This document shows positions 1 through 7,440 of a stretch of 22,791 bases of DNA, piece after piece; the stretch's first letter is position 1; every line of letters starts with the position of its first letter. The DNA is from HIMB11 sp965657135 (GTDB lineage Bacteria; Pseudomonadota; Alphaproteobacteria; Rhodobacterales; Rhodobacteraceae), in assembly GCA_965657135.1 (NCBI GenBank), contig CBFHNF010000027.1, forward strand, positions 1-22,791, read 5' to 3'. The notes below the pieces were generated by a model, which saw nothing but the letters and a program-made list of their open reading frames with translations, did not search any database and was not told the DNA's origin. A program made the translations under genes and the position numbers.

Positions 1-13
1 AAGTGGGGTTCGG

Positions 14-2293
14 ATGTCCAATTCAAAACAAGATTCGCTTCGTCAAGCAGCGCTCAGTTATCATGAGTTCCCAAAGCCTGGGAAATTGGAAATTCGTCCA
101 ACCAAACCCATGGCAAATGCTCGTGACCTGGCCCGTGCATATTCACCTGGTGTTGCCGAGGCCTCGATTGAAATCCGCGACAATCCAGAAACCGCATCAA
201 AATATACGGCGCGTGGTAATCTCGTTGCTGTTATCTCGAACGGATCTGCCGTTCTTGGTCTGGGTAATATCGGCGCGCTCGCCTCAAAACCCGTTATGGA
301 AGGCAAGGCCGTTTTATTTAAAAAATTCGCCAATATCGATTGCTTCGATATAGAAGTGAACGAAAGCGATCCAGAAAAATTAGCAGATATAGTATGTGCT
401 CTCGAGCCGACCTTTGGTGCTATTAATCTAGAAGATATCAAGGCACCCGATTGTTTTATTGTTGAAAAACTGTGCCGAGAGCGCATGAACATTCCTGTTT
501 TCCACGATGATCAACACGGCACTGCAATCGTGGTTGGCGCCGCCGTGAAAAACGCATTGCTGGTCGTAGGAAAGTCATTTGAAGATATCAAAGTAGTCTC
601 TACCGGCGGTGGTGCTGCAGGTATTGCTTGTTTAAACATGTTGCTTAAACTTGGTTTGCGACGAGAAAATGTCTGGCTGTGCGATGTGCATGGGGTTGTT
701 TATGATGGCCGCGAGACGGACATGAACCCGCAAAAAGCAGCTTACGCACAAACAACTGACATGCGCACGCTAGATGAAGTGATTGACGGCGCCGACCTGT
801 TCCTCGGATTGTCTGGACCAGAGGTTCTCCAGCCTGAAATGGTCAAACGGATGGCTGATCGCCCGATTATCTTTGCGCTTGCAAACCCAACACCCGAGAT
901 CATGCCAGACCTTGTTCGTGAGGTTGCGCCAGATGCGATCATCGCAACGGGGCGAAGTGATTTTCCAAATCAAGTGAACAACGTATTGTGTTTTCCCTTT
1001 ATTTTCCGCGGAGCATTGGATGTAGGTGCAACCGAGATCAATGATGCTATGCAAATCGCATGTATTGATGGCATTGCGGAATTGGCCCGTGCCACCACGA
1101 GCGCCGAGGCCGCTGCCGCCTATCAAGGTGAAACGTTGAATTTTGGTGCGGATTACCTAATCCCAAAGCCCTTTGATCCGCGCCTTTCCGGGATCGTATC
1201 CTCAGCCGTTGCAAAGGCTGCCATGGACAGCGGTGTTGCAAAGCGCCCTATTTTTGACATCGATGCCTATCGAGAGTCACTGGATCAAGCCGTCTTTAAA
1301 TCTGCGATGCTGATGCGGCCTGTATTTGATGCAGCAAGGAAACAATCACGCACAATCGCCTTTGCCGAGGGCGAAGATGAACGCGTATTACGTGCTGCTC
1401 AAGCGATCTTAGAGGAAACCAGTGAAAAACCGATCCTGATTGGACGCCCCGAGGTGATCGCCCAGCGTTGTGAACGTATGGGTTTAGCAATACGTCCCGA
1501 ACGCGATTTTGCAATTGTTAATCCCGAAAATGATCCTCGTTATCGGGATTATTGGGGTACCTATCATGACATTATGGCCCGTCGCGGAGTCACCCCTGAT
1601 TTGGCCAAGGCTATCATGCGCACGAACAGTACCGCGATTGCGGCGGTCATGGTGCATCGCGGTGAAGCAGACAGTATGATTTGCGGCACATTTGGCGAAT
1701 ACAGATGGCACTTGAATTACATTGAACAGGTTTTATGCGACCCCGAACAGCATGCCCAGGGTGCGCTTTCCTTGATGATCCTTGAGGATGGCCCTCTGTT
1801 TATTGCCGACACCCATGTTCACACTACACCAACCCCTGAACAAATTACTAAATCGGTTCTGGGTGCCGCACGGCATGTGCGCCGGTTTGGTCTTCCTCCT
1901 AAGATCGCCCTGTGTGCGCGGTCCCAATTTGGAAGTATGGCTGGCGATACGGGCCAACGATTGCGCGATGCAATTGCACACTTGGACCAGCTTGATCTTG
2001 ATTTTCAATATGAAGGCGAAATGAACATCGACGCAGCACTTGATCCTGAACTAAGGGCGCGCGTTATGCCAAAAAATCGTTTGGACGGTGTTGCCAATGT
2101 TTTGATTTTTGCCCATGCCGACGCGGCATCAGGTGTCCGAAATATTCTGAAAATGCGCGCTGGTGGGCTTGAAGTTGGGCCCATCTTAATGGGTCTTCGA
2201 AATCAAGCGCATATCGTGACACCATCAATCACGGCGCGAGGATTGTTAAATATGGCTGCGATTGCAGGAGTTCCTGTGGCAGACTACGGTTAG
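14..2293 (+). CDS. maeB: NADP-dependent malic enzyme (MaeB type, with phosphotransacetylase-like C-terminal domain)
   Basis: Cytoplasmic enzyme converting malate to pyruvate and CO2 with NADP+ reduction, feeding pyruvate and NADPH from the TCA cycle. The 759-residue length matches the large bacterial MaeB class. The malic N-terminal domain covers about residues 10-150, with AYSPGVA at 42-48 supplying the conserved Tyr43, and FHDDQHGTA follows at 163-171. A Rossmann segment with STGGGAAGIAC follows near 195-206. From about residue 430 to the end lies a phosphotransacetylase-like domain (AFAEGEDERVLRAAQ, then MRAGGLEVGPILMG). In the family this domain is not a working Pta but mediates oligomerisation and control by acetyl-CoA. 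The ATG is preceded by a G-rich ribosome site (GGGG, bases 5-8). The left edge cuts off its promoter. Its TAG overlaps the stop codon of the convergent downstream gene. Cofactor choice is inferred from the family. Confidence 0.95.
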   Translation: MSNSKQDSLRQAALSYHEFPKPGKLEIRPTKPMANARDLARAYSPGVAEASIEIRDNPETASKYTARGNLVAVISNGSAVLGLGNIGALASKPVMEGKAVLFKKFANIDCFDIEVNESDPEKLADIVCALEPTFGAINLEDIKAPDCFIVEKLCRERMNIPVFHDDQHGTAIVVGAAVKNALLVVGKSFEDIKVVSTGGGAAGIACLNMLLKLGLRRENVWLCDVHGVVYDGRETDMNPQKAAYAQTTDMRTLDEVIDGADLFLGLSGPEVLQPEMVKRMADRPIIFALANPTPEIMPDLVREVAPDAIIATGRSDFPNQVNNVLCFPFIFRGALDVGATEINDAMQIACIDGIAELARATTSAEAAAAYQGETLNFGADYLIPKPFDPRLSGIVSSAVAKAAMDSGVAKRPIFDIDAYRESLDQAVFKSAMLMRPVFDAARKQSRTIAFAEGEDERVLRAAQAILEETSEKPILIGRPEVIAQRCERMGLAIRPERDFAIVNPENDPRYRDYWGTYHDIMARRGVTPDLAKAIMRTNSTAIAAVMVHRGEADSMICGTFGEYRWHLNYIEQVLCDPEQHAQGALSLMILEDGPLFIADTHVHTTPTPEQITKSVLGAARHVRRFGLPPKIALCARSQFGSMAGDTGQRLRDAIAHLDQLDLDFQYEGEMNIDAALDPELRARVMPKNRLDGVANVLIFAHADAASGVRNILKMRAGGLEVGPILMGLRNQAHIVTPSITARGLLNMAAIAGVPVADYG

Positions 2294-2763
2294 GGTTTCT
2301 TTTTTCGCTTCGGCCCACGGTTCAGCGATTGTTCTAATGCCTCTGCAAATTCCGCACGCTCTGCATCGCTCATATTGCTTAGATGCACAACCAACGCATT
2401 ACGCGCATATTCAAGGCGCTCTTCTGATGCCTCAATTTGCTCGGCCATAAGGGCTTGCAAGGCATCAGGTTCAAATGGGCTTGCACGCAACAAAACCAAT
2501 GCTTTTTGATAATGAGCCCGATCCATTTGACGCATTTCATTGGTTTGATATCCACGCAAGGATTTGCCCAGTTCGCGTCGATCCTCGTACGTTAGCGCAC
2601 GTAAATAAAGCGACCCTTGCGCAATGGGGGCCCGCACGGTTCGCACGTCGTTTTGCGACAACTTGGCGCCGATCAACAGTCCAATGAAACATGCATTGAA
2701 CGCAAGCGACACAATCAGCAGAATTCTTGTCCATGTTTTTGGGGATTTTATTGTTTCACTCAT
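2290..2763 (-). CDS. membrane-anchored periplasmic heavy-metal-sensor-like protein (CnrX/Spy-like)
   Basis: A 157-residue protein with one N-terminal membrane anchor (about residues 12-33, ILLIVSLAFNACFIGLLIGA). A charged helical domain follows, rich in Glu, Arg and Ala, and the tail is very basic (KRKKKP). This is the build of 'periplasmic heavy metal sensor' proteins, in which an N-terminal anchor holds an all-helical metal- or stress-sensing domain in the periplasm. CnrX of Cupriavidus is the studied relative in architecture. Its ATG overlaps the upstream gene's stop codon by 4 bases (2760-2763), so translation is probably coupled. It is last in the sigma-factor operon. I see no His-rich or Cys-rich metal site, so the signal it senses is unknown. 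Its TAA overlaps the maeB stop. Confidence 0.7.
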   Translation of the reverse strand: MSETIKSPKTWTRILLIVSLAFNACFIGLLIGAKLSQNDVRTVRAPIAQGSLYLRALTYEDRRELGKSLRGYQTNEMRQMDRAHYQKALVLLRASPFEPDALQALMAEQIEASEERLEYARNALVVHLSNMSDAERAEFAEALEQSLNRGPKRKKKP

Positions 2764-3161
2764 GCGTCCATATCCACGTAACTAAAATCCAGACCTGAAA
2801 ACGGGTCAATGATGTCGATGTCTTGGGTTTCAAACGGGTTTAAGGATACACCGCTAAATTCTATTCCGTTCGCACCAATCCAAATTCCAAATGCCCCCGC
2901 CGCAATAACACCCGTAACCGCCGAAGCATTTGCAAATAGGTTTTGTGGTTTCAGCATCTCGGATACTGCGTACTTCAGCACCCCAAGGAACGATCGACGC
3001 TCTTCAGCGATTGATGGTGCCTGCTCAACATTTGGATCAGGGATCGTTTCCAGTAAGCCTTGCATAAAGATGTCGCTGGGCTCTGGTGCGTCCCGACGTG
3101 CGGCTGCAAACATATCCTCTAACAGGGTATTTTGATTTTGATCACGCTGTGTCATTTTCAT
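2760..3161 (-). CDS. single-pass membrane protein, candidate anti-sigma factor (CnrY-like position)
   Basis: A 133-residue protein that I do not recognise by sequence. Residues 1-76 are hydrophilic and would lie in the cytoplasm. One membrane helix lies at about 79-97 (VTGVIAAGAFGIWIGA). A short acidic tail of about 35 residues, rich in Asp (DIDIIDPF), would lie in the periplasm. The start overlaps the end of the sigma-factor gene by 20 bases and the stop overlaps the start of the periplasmic sensor gene by 4 bases, so all three are probably translationally coupled. A small cytoplasmic segment plus one membrane helix, encoded directly between a sigma factor and a periplasmic sensor, is what a membrane anti-sigma factor would look like. 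No ZAS zinc motif (HxxxCxxC) is present. The anti-sigma role rests on position and topology only. Confidence 0.6.
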   Translation of the reverse strand: MKMTQRDQNQNTLLEDMFAAARRDAPEPSDIFMQGLLETIPDPNVEQAPSIAEERRSFLGVLKYAVSEMLKPQNLFANASAVTGVIAAGAFGIWIGANGIEFSGVSLNPFETQDIDIIDPFSGLDFSYVDMDA

Positions 3162-3741
3162 ATCCTAACGCAGTTTTTTGACCTTGTAACTGTGCATATA
3201 GGGCGCGTTTTCCGCGCGCGGTCAAACTTTCTACCGCTTCAACGCTCAGGCCCATCACATCTGCAATCTCGGGATTAGTAAGATTGTCCAAATGGCGCAA
3301 ACGCACCGCTTGCGCTTGTCGCTCTGGCAGCGCAGCAAGCGCGAAATGCAGTGCGCGCGCCCGTGATTGATCCAAGATGCCTTGATCAGGGGTTGGGGAT
3401 TGGTCCACCGGATCGGTCGCTAGATCATCAAGGGAGGAGGACGGACGGCGCGCACGCAAGCGATCAATGCACAAATTATCAACAACTCGATAGAGCCAAG
3501 TTGAAACTTGCGCCTGATCTTGTTTCCATTCAGGTGCGATCTTCCATAGACGCAAAAATGCATCTTGGGCAACATCTTCGGCGTCTGCTTTATTTTGCAA
3601 TCGGTAAAAAGCATGGCGAAACAATTTAGGGCCAAGGCGGCGCGTTAATTCAATCGCCGCCGGTTTAGATCCATTTGCAAACAGCACCAGCAACGCGTTA
3701 TCCGCCATACCGCCAAAGCTGATATCCGTATCCTTCACCAT
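3142..3741 (-). CDS. ECF-type RNA polymerase sigma-70 family sigma factor
   Basis: A 199-residue extracytoplasmic-function sigma factor with only regions 2 and 4. Region 2 spans about residues 25-95 and contains ADAEDVAQDAFLRLWK (52-67) and the STWLYRVVDNLCIDRLRARR segment. Region 4 spans about 130-187 (ALPERQAQAVRLRHLDNLTNPEIADVMGLS...), a helix-turn-helix for -35 recognition. The ATG follows AAGGA at good spacing. It lies 42 bases downstream of the EF-hand gene and overlaps the downstream membrane-protein gene by 20 bases. This grouping implies that the downstream products hold the sigma factor inactive until a periplasmic signal arrives, and that the operon is autoregulated. The ECF subgroup cannot be fixed without a search. 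Confidence 0.88.
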   Translation of the reverse strand: MVKDTDISFGGMADNALLVLFANGSKPAAIELTRRLGPKLFRHAFYRLQNKADAEDVAQDAFLRLWKIAPEWKQDQAQVSTWLYRVVDNLCIDRLRARRPSSSLDDLATDPVDQSPTPDQGILDQSRARALHFALAALPERQAQAVRLRHLDNLTNPEIADVMGLSVEAVESLTARGKRALYAQLQGQKTALGYENDTA

Positions 3742-3754
3742 GCCAGTCCTTTAT

Positions 3755-3764
3755 CGAACACCCT
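3755..3764 (-). promoter_or_regulatory. AGGGTNNTCG motif upstream of the sigma-factor gene
   Basis: Read on the minus strand this is AGGGTGTTCG, ending 13 bases before the sigma-factor ATG. The related AGGGTAGTCG occurs 27 bases before the EF-hand ATG. A second small inverted repeat, TTGTC-ACG-GACAA, lies just upstream at 3771-3783. Because the motif precedes both transcription-unit candidates of the operon, it could belong to promoters read by the sigma factor. Spacing to any partner -35 element is not convincing, so this is only a candidate. Confidence 0.3.
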
Positions 3765-3783
3765 AACAGGTTGTCACGGACAA

Positions 3784-4245
3784 TTAATTGCTATCATTAT
3801 CCTCATGCTTATTCTTTTTACCGTGACGTTTGCCTTTTTGCTTCATTTTTTCTAACTCTTCAGCGCTTAGCATTCCATCTTCGTTTTCGTCCAAACGATC
3901 AAACATTTTGTTGCCGCGCTCTTGGCGTTTTGCCTGCATCTCCTCGAAACTAAGAAGCCCGTCGCCATCTTCATCCATGCGCTTCGTTAACTCTTTTTCC
4001 GCGTTAGCCGCCATTTCTTCGGTCGACAATTTACCATCGCCATTTGTATCAACCGTATCAAAGCGTGACTTGGCATGCGCAGCAATTTCCTCTTTGCTGA
4101 TCATTTGATCCCCGTTTGTGTCCATTTCTTCGATTGACAACATGGGACCTTTGCGGTGCCAATTGCCACCATTATCCGCTACTGCGAATGTTGTGCTGCC
4201 CAAAACGGTCGCAACTACGACTGCGCTGATAAGTTTATTGTTCAT
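3784..4245 (-). CDS. secreted EF-hand calcium-binding protein with four EF loops
   Basis: A 153-residue exported protein. Residues 1-23 form a signal peptide with a likely AVA|D cleavage site. Four EF-hand loops of 12 residues follow: DTNGDQMISKEE (42-53), DTNGDGKLSTEE (66-77), DEDGDGLLSFEE (91-102) and DENEDGMLSAEE (119-130). All keep the D-x-[ND]-x-[DE]-x-x-x-[ST]-x-x-E ligand pattern except that loop 4 has Glu at the fifth ligand position and loop 1 has Gln instead of Gly at position 6. The C-terminus is Lys/His-rich and ends in a short acidic patch. The ATG has a good ribosome site (AGGAG). It is the first gene of the sigma-factor operon. It probably binds Ca2+ in the periplasm, but its partner is unknown. 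Confidence 0.85.
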   Translation of the reverse strand: MNNKLISAVVVATVLGSTTFAVADNGGNWHRKGPMLSIEEMDTNGDQMISKEEIAAHAKSRFDTVDTNGDGKLSTEEMAANAEKELTKRMDEDGDGLLSFEEMQAKRQERGNKMFDRLDENEDGMLSAEELEKMKQKGKRHGKKNKHEDNDSN

Positions 4246-4272
4246 CTCAATACTCTCCTATTTTTTATCGGC

Positions 4273-4282
4273 CGACTACCCT
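4273..4282 (-). promoter_or_regulatory. AGGGTNNTCG motif upstream of the EF-hand gene
   Basis: Read on the minus strand this is AGGGTAGTCG. It matches the element before the sigma-factor gene at eight of ten positions. It sits 27 bases before the EF-hand start codon, upstream of the AGGAG ribosome site. It is a candidate promoter or operator element shared within the operon, supported only by the repeat itself. Confidence 0.3.
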
Positions 4283-4326
4283 GCCTTAACGATCTAAAAT
4301 ATCAAACGCGCCACGTAAGAATTTCC

Positions 4327-4355
4327 GTCGCAATTTTTTATTTTTTATTTGCGAC
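4327..4355. promoter_or_regulatory. inverted repeat GTCGCAA-N15-TTGCGAC around an A/T-only tract
   Basis: Perfect 7-base arms at 4327-4333 and 4349-4355 flank 15 bases that are entirely A and T. Arm centres are 22 bases apart, about two helical turns. The element lies in the 177-base gap between the divergent EF-hand and DUF983 genes. It could be a two-half-site operator for a dimeric regulator, with a bendable spacer. As RNA it would form only a short stem with a large loop, so a terminator is unlikely. The rest of the gap shows no other clear feature. Confidence 0.4.
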
Positions 4356-4422
4356 ATCCCGCCACGATGACATTTCAGGAAATTGCCCCCACGTTATGCT
4401 TGTCCGATATAAGGAGCCGCAC

Positions 4423-4803
4423 ATGTCCATCACCGATCAAAGCAAGGCGGAACGCCCCGCACTGCCCGCAATGCGCAAGGGATGGAAGCGCAAATGCCCA
4501 AGGTGCGGTAGTGGCCCATTACTAAGCGGATACTTATCCGTGAATGACACCTGCACCGTGTGTAGCGAAGAATTGCACCACCACCGTGCCGACGACGGGC
4601 CTGCCTATTTGACGATTTTGTTGGTTGGGCATCTAATGGCACCGCTGCTCCATATTATCTTTGTCGCCTATCGACCCGAACCACTTGTGCTGTTCACAAT
4701 ATTTGCTGTTGGATGTGTTGGATTATCGCTCTATCTTCTTCCAAGATTAAAGGGCGCAATGATCGGGTTCCAATGGGCACGCATGATGCATGGTTTCCGA
4801 TAA
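4423..4803 (+). CDS. DUF983 family zinc-ribbon membrane protein
   Basis: A 126-residue protein. Two CxxC pairs (C25/C28 as CPRCG, and C44/C47 as CTVC) form a zinc-ribbon-like site. The hallmark HHRADDGPAYLTIL stretch follows, then two membrane helices at about 61-83 and 88-110. This layout is diagnostic of DUF983, a family of unknown function common in alphaproteobacteria. The start at 4423 is chosen because AAGGAG lies at 4411-4416 with 6 bases of spacing. An open frame extends upstream to 4156, but its extra 89 codons cover the divergent EF-hand promoter region and look non-coding. The next gene, a NUDIX hydrolase, starts 32 bases downstream, so the two are probably cotranscribed. I recall DUF983 and NUDIX genes as frequent neighbours in alphaproteobacteria. 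Confidence 0.85.
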   Translation: MSITDQSKAERPALPAMRKGWKRKCPRCGSGPLLSGYLSVNDTCTVCSEELHHHRADDGPAYLTILLVGHLMAPLLHIIFVAYRPEPLVLFTIFAVGCVGLSLYLLPRLKGAMIGFQWARMMHGFR

Positions 4804-4835
4804 GAAATAGCGCCCGCTAAATTGGGGGCGAGCCA

Positions 4836-5525
4836 TTGGATAAAACAGCAATACGAAACGCAGCGACAGTCATCGTTTTGCGCAAAGACGCTGGGGTTAC
4901 GCATGTTTTGATGGGGCAACGCGGCGCCAATGCCGCGTTTATGCCAAACAAATTCGTTTTTCCCGGTGGTGCCGTAGATGCTGAAGATGCCAAAATCCAG
5001 CTTCACGCCCCAATTGATGCAGTGTGCGCACAGAGACTGACAGAACAGGCGGACGCCAGTCTAACAACGGCATTGTGTGTCGCAGCCATTCGTGAGTTAT
5101 GGGAAGAAACCGGACTGATCCTTGGTCAACAAGGAAAGTGGCACGGTGATATCCCGCAGGATTGGAAAACCTTTGCAGATCGCGGCTATCTTCCAGATGC
5201 AAGCGCGTTGAAATTTGTCTTTCGCGCTGTCACCCCACCGGGTCGCCCACGTCGATTTGATGCGCGATTTTTCGTGATAGATGCGAGCGCGATTGCAAGC
5301 GATTTGGATGATTTTTCCGCAGCCTGTGACGAGCTTTCGCATCTAAGCTGGATTGCCTTGGACGATGTGCGTAAGTTTGATTTGCCCTTTATTACCGAAG
5401 TCGTCTTGGCAGAGGTCAAACAACATGGCGATCCATCAAAGGCGCCAGCGACAGTTCCATTTTATAAAAATAATGATGAAGAAAACCTGTTCATCCAGTT
5501 ACATGGACACTCTCCAACAGACTAA
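4836..5525 (+). CDS. NUDIX hydrolase, NUDT19-like (possible CoA/acyl-CoA diphosphatase)
   Basis: A 229-residue NUDIX protein. The core is VFPGGAVDAED at 41-51 and RELWEETGL at 86-94. The segment between the glycine pair and the RExxEE helix is longer than in a compact Nudix box, as in the NUDT19-like group. Characterised members of that group cleave CoA or acyl-CoA diphosphate bonds. The reaction here is inferred from this layout and not shown. The start codon is TTG at 4836, with GGGGG at 4824-4828 and 7 bases of spacing. No in-frame ATG precedes the conserved N-terminal strand. It follows the DUF983 gene in a likely two-gene operon. Its TAA (5523-5525) overlaps the stop of the convergent transporter gene. 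Confidence 0.8.
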   Translation: MDKTAIRNAATVIVLRKDAGVTHVLMGQRGANAAFMPNKFVFPGGAVDAEDAKIQLHAPIDAVCAQRLTEQADASLTTALCVAAIRELWEETGLILGQQGKWHGDIPQDWKTFADRGYLPDASALKFVFRAVTPPGRPRRFDARFFVIDASAIASDLDDFSAACDELSHLSWIALDDVRKFDLPFITEVVLAEVKQHGDPSKAPATVPFYKNNDEENLFIQLHGHSPTD

Positions 5526-6412
5526 AGTATGAAAATTAGGCCCAGTACAGAAAGAGAAATAAATACCATACCGACAAGTTCGCGTTTTGTTATTTTTTCT
5601 TTGAAAAAGATTGAGCTGGCCAAAATAGAAAACAGCAATTCGACCTGACCAAGGGCCTTAACATAGGCGGCATTTTGCAAGGTAAAGGCGATAAACCACA
5701 TATAAGACCCCGCCAATGAGGTCATGCCCACCCAGATTCCAGTGCGCCAGGTTGCAAAGACTTGGACGATTTCGCGGCGATCCCAAATGATCAACCACAT
5801 AAACATCAAAATGGCCTGCGTCGCGACGACAAATCCAAGTGTTAAACCCGCACGCAGCAATGGATCATCCGATAAGACCGCAAGTGATGTGGCACGATAA
5901 GCAATGGCAGACCCCGCAAACAAAAGTCCCGACAATACGCCCAATCCTGATGCGCGGTTGAATATACCCTTTCGCTGCGCGGCTGTGTCCGACAGAGCAA
6001 TAACACCAAATACACCAATCAAAATAAGGAAAAATGCCAACCACCCAACCGGTTCGTTCAGGATTAAAATACCCAAAAACACACTTTGGATTGTTTCGGT
6101 TTTCTTAAGTGCGATGCCAACTGCAAAGTTTCTGGATTTAAACAATGCAACAACGCAAATGGTGGCCATGATTTGACAAAGGCCACCAATAACCCCGGCC
6201 AGCCAAAAAATATTCGTCACCTCGGGCACAGGGATTTTTGCAACGCCAAAGGTTACCCACAGCACTCCCAGGATTACAGGCGCTGAATAAACAAACCGCG
6301 ACCACGTCGCCCCCACTGGCGTGAGTGAGGTGTTGGACAAAACCTTTTGCAACATGAAACGCAGGTTTTGAAACAATGCCGCAGCGATGGTTGCAGTGAT
6401 CCATAATTCCAT
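5522..6412 (-). CDS. EamA/DMT-family transporter
   Basis: A membrane protein of about 296 residues, almost wholly hydrophobic, with about ten membrane helices arranged as two EamA repeats. The first repeat carries TPVGATWSRFVYSAP and the second starts near the LFAGSAIAYRATSLA stretch. The drug/metabolite transporter superfamily exports amino acids, nucleosides or other small metabolites. The substrate cannot be read from sequence. The start at 6412 (MELWITATIAA) begins at the first membrane helix. Alternative in-frame ATGs exist at 6439 and 6454, and none of the three has a strong ribosome site. It lies 72 bases downstream of the desaturase on the same strand and may be cotranscribed. It ends in a 4-base stop overlap with the NUDIX gene. 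Confidence 0.82.
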   Translation of the reverse strand: MELWITATIAAALFQNLRFMLQKVLSNTSLTPVGATWSRFVYSAPVILGVLWVTFGVAKIPVPEVTNIFWLAGVIGGLCQIMATICVVALFKSRNFAVGIALKKTETIQSVFLGILILNEPVGWLAFFLILIGVFGVIALSDTAAQRKGIFNRASGLGVLSGLLFAGSAIAYRATSLAVLSDDPLLRAGLTLGFVVATQAILMFMWLIIWDRREIVQVFATWRTGIWVGMTSLAGSYMWFIAFTLQNAAYVKALGQVELLFSILASSIFFKEKITKRELVGMVFISLSVLGLIFIL

Positions 6413-6484
6413 GACGCCACACTGCCTTAGTTTCGACATCGTGGCCAGCAGCAATATCCCATCAAAGCAACGCTATGATGCGCT

Positions 6485-7375
6485 TTACTCCTTGGACCAT
6501 GTAGGATGCGCGACAGGATCTTTTCGGCAAAATATGAATTTTCGAAAAATCTCCGAATACCCATTAAAATAATACCCATCGTTCATTGTTAAAAATCGTG
6601 ATCTTTTTGAACAAAACAATTTTGGCAACATATACCATGGGACACTTGGATGGGCATGATGGACCGAATGGTAATTGTTGTTAAGAAACAAAAACGAAAG
6701 GATACCACGGTCTTCGACAACGACACTACGGCCCCGTGGATGATCATGGACACGATGTTCCAGATAGGTGCGAATTTTCAAGACAGCCATCGATAAATAC
6801 GCAGCCAAAATCCAAATCCAGATTGAAATTTGTCCCATTTCGACAACGAAAAAATACGCCAATCCCAATGCGGGAACATGCAATACCCACCCCAATAAAA
6901 CACGCGTATTACCCAAACAAATCGCCGTAAAATCTGACTGCAAAAACGCAATCTGTGACAGGATTGGACCAACAAACATCCGACCAAATAGCGTGTTGTT
7001 AAATAAATATAAGTATTTACGCCAAGATGGTAAATTCGCCCATATCAGCGGATCCAAAAAGTTTGTTTCTGGGTCATCGTAAGGGTCGGTCAAGCGTTCA
7101 TCACGGTGATGATCCAAATGGGTGTCTTTGAACCGCAGATAGGGAACAAAGATAATGAATGCGGGGAATACCAAAAGGGCATTCAAAAATTCACTCTTAA
7201 ACGGATGGCCATGCAGGATTTCATGCGTAAGTGAAGAATGTAGAACACCAGCAAAAACCATCAGAGCCAAACCAAGAGTAAACGAAAATGGCAGTACAAC
7301 CCCAATAGCTAAGGCAAAGGTTCCATAAACGCCAAGCGTTAAAATAAGAGTGGGCCATTCGATGGATCGGTACAA
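6485..7375 (-). CDS. membrane fatty-acid desaturase family protein (three histidine boxes)
   Basis: A 296-residue integral membrane di-iron oxygenase-type protein. The three histidine clusters that hold the two iron atoms are HEILHGH (51-57), HLDHH (86-90) and HSVHH (236-240). They are spaced as in acyl-lipid desaturases and related hydroxylases, with hydrophobic helix pairs between. The probable reaction is O2-dependent desaturation or hydroxylation of a lipid acyl chain. The electron donor and the lipid substrate are unknown. The start is TTG at 7375, supported by AAAGGA at about 7383-7388 with 7 bases of spacing and by the N-terminus IEWPTL, typical of relatives. A closer ATG at 7382 is out of frame. 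The gene is divergent from an XRE regulator, the obvious candidate controller. Confidence 0.85.
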   Translation of the reverse strand: MYRSIEWPTLILTLGVYGTFALAIGVVLPFSFTLGLALMVFAGVLHSSLTHEILHGHPFKSEFLNALLVFPAFIIFVPYLRFKDTHLDHHRDERLTDPYDDPETNFLDPLIWANLPSWRKYLYLFNNTLFGRMFVGPILSQIAFLQSDFTAICLGNTRVLLGWVLHVPALGLAYFFVVEMGQISIWIWILAAYLSMAVLKIRTYLEHRVHDHPRGRSVVVEDRGILSFLFLNNNYHSVHHAHPSVPWYMLPKLFCSKRSRFLTMNDGYYFNGYSEIFRKFIFCRKDPVAHPTWSKE

Positions 7376-7412
7376 TCGCCATTCCTTTAAATTTGATCAT
7401 ACCTAAACCCAA

Positions 7413-7427
7413 TTTGAAGTTTTCAAA
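7413..7427. promoter_or_regulatory. palindrome TTTGAA-GTT-TTCAAA in the desaturase/XRE intergenic region
   Basis: Perfect 6-base arms separated by 3 bases, about midway in the 101-base gap between the divergent desaturase and XRE genes. The flanks (AA before, AATT after) extend the symmetry loosely. Size and placement fit an operator for a dimeric helix-turn-helix repressor, most simply the adjacent XRE protein acting on both promoters. A smaller inverted pair, TGAT-AATA-ATCA (7461-7472), overlaps the XRE -10 region. Confidence 0.45.
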
Positions 7428-7440
7428 ATTCGGAATGTAC

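Noticed and set aside
4327..4355. Rho-independent terminator made by the GTCGCAA/TTGCGAC arms
   Set aside because: The 15-base loop is too large, the stem too short, and no U-tract follows the stem. It also lies upstream of both neighbouring genes rather than after one.
4156..4422. Upstream extension of the DUF983 reading frame by 89 codons
   Set aside because: The extension crosses the divergent promoter region and the 5' end of the EF-hand gene, has no family similarity, and a strong AAGGAG site precedes the ATG at 4423.
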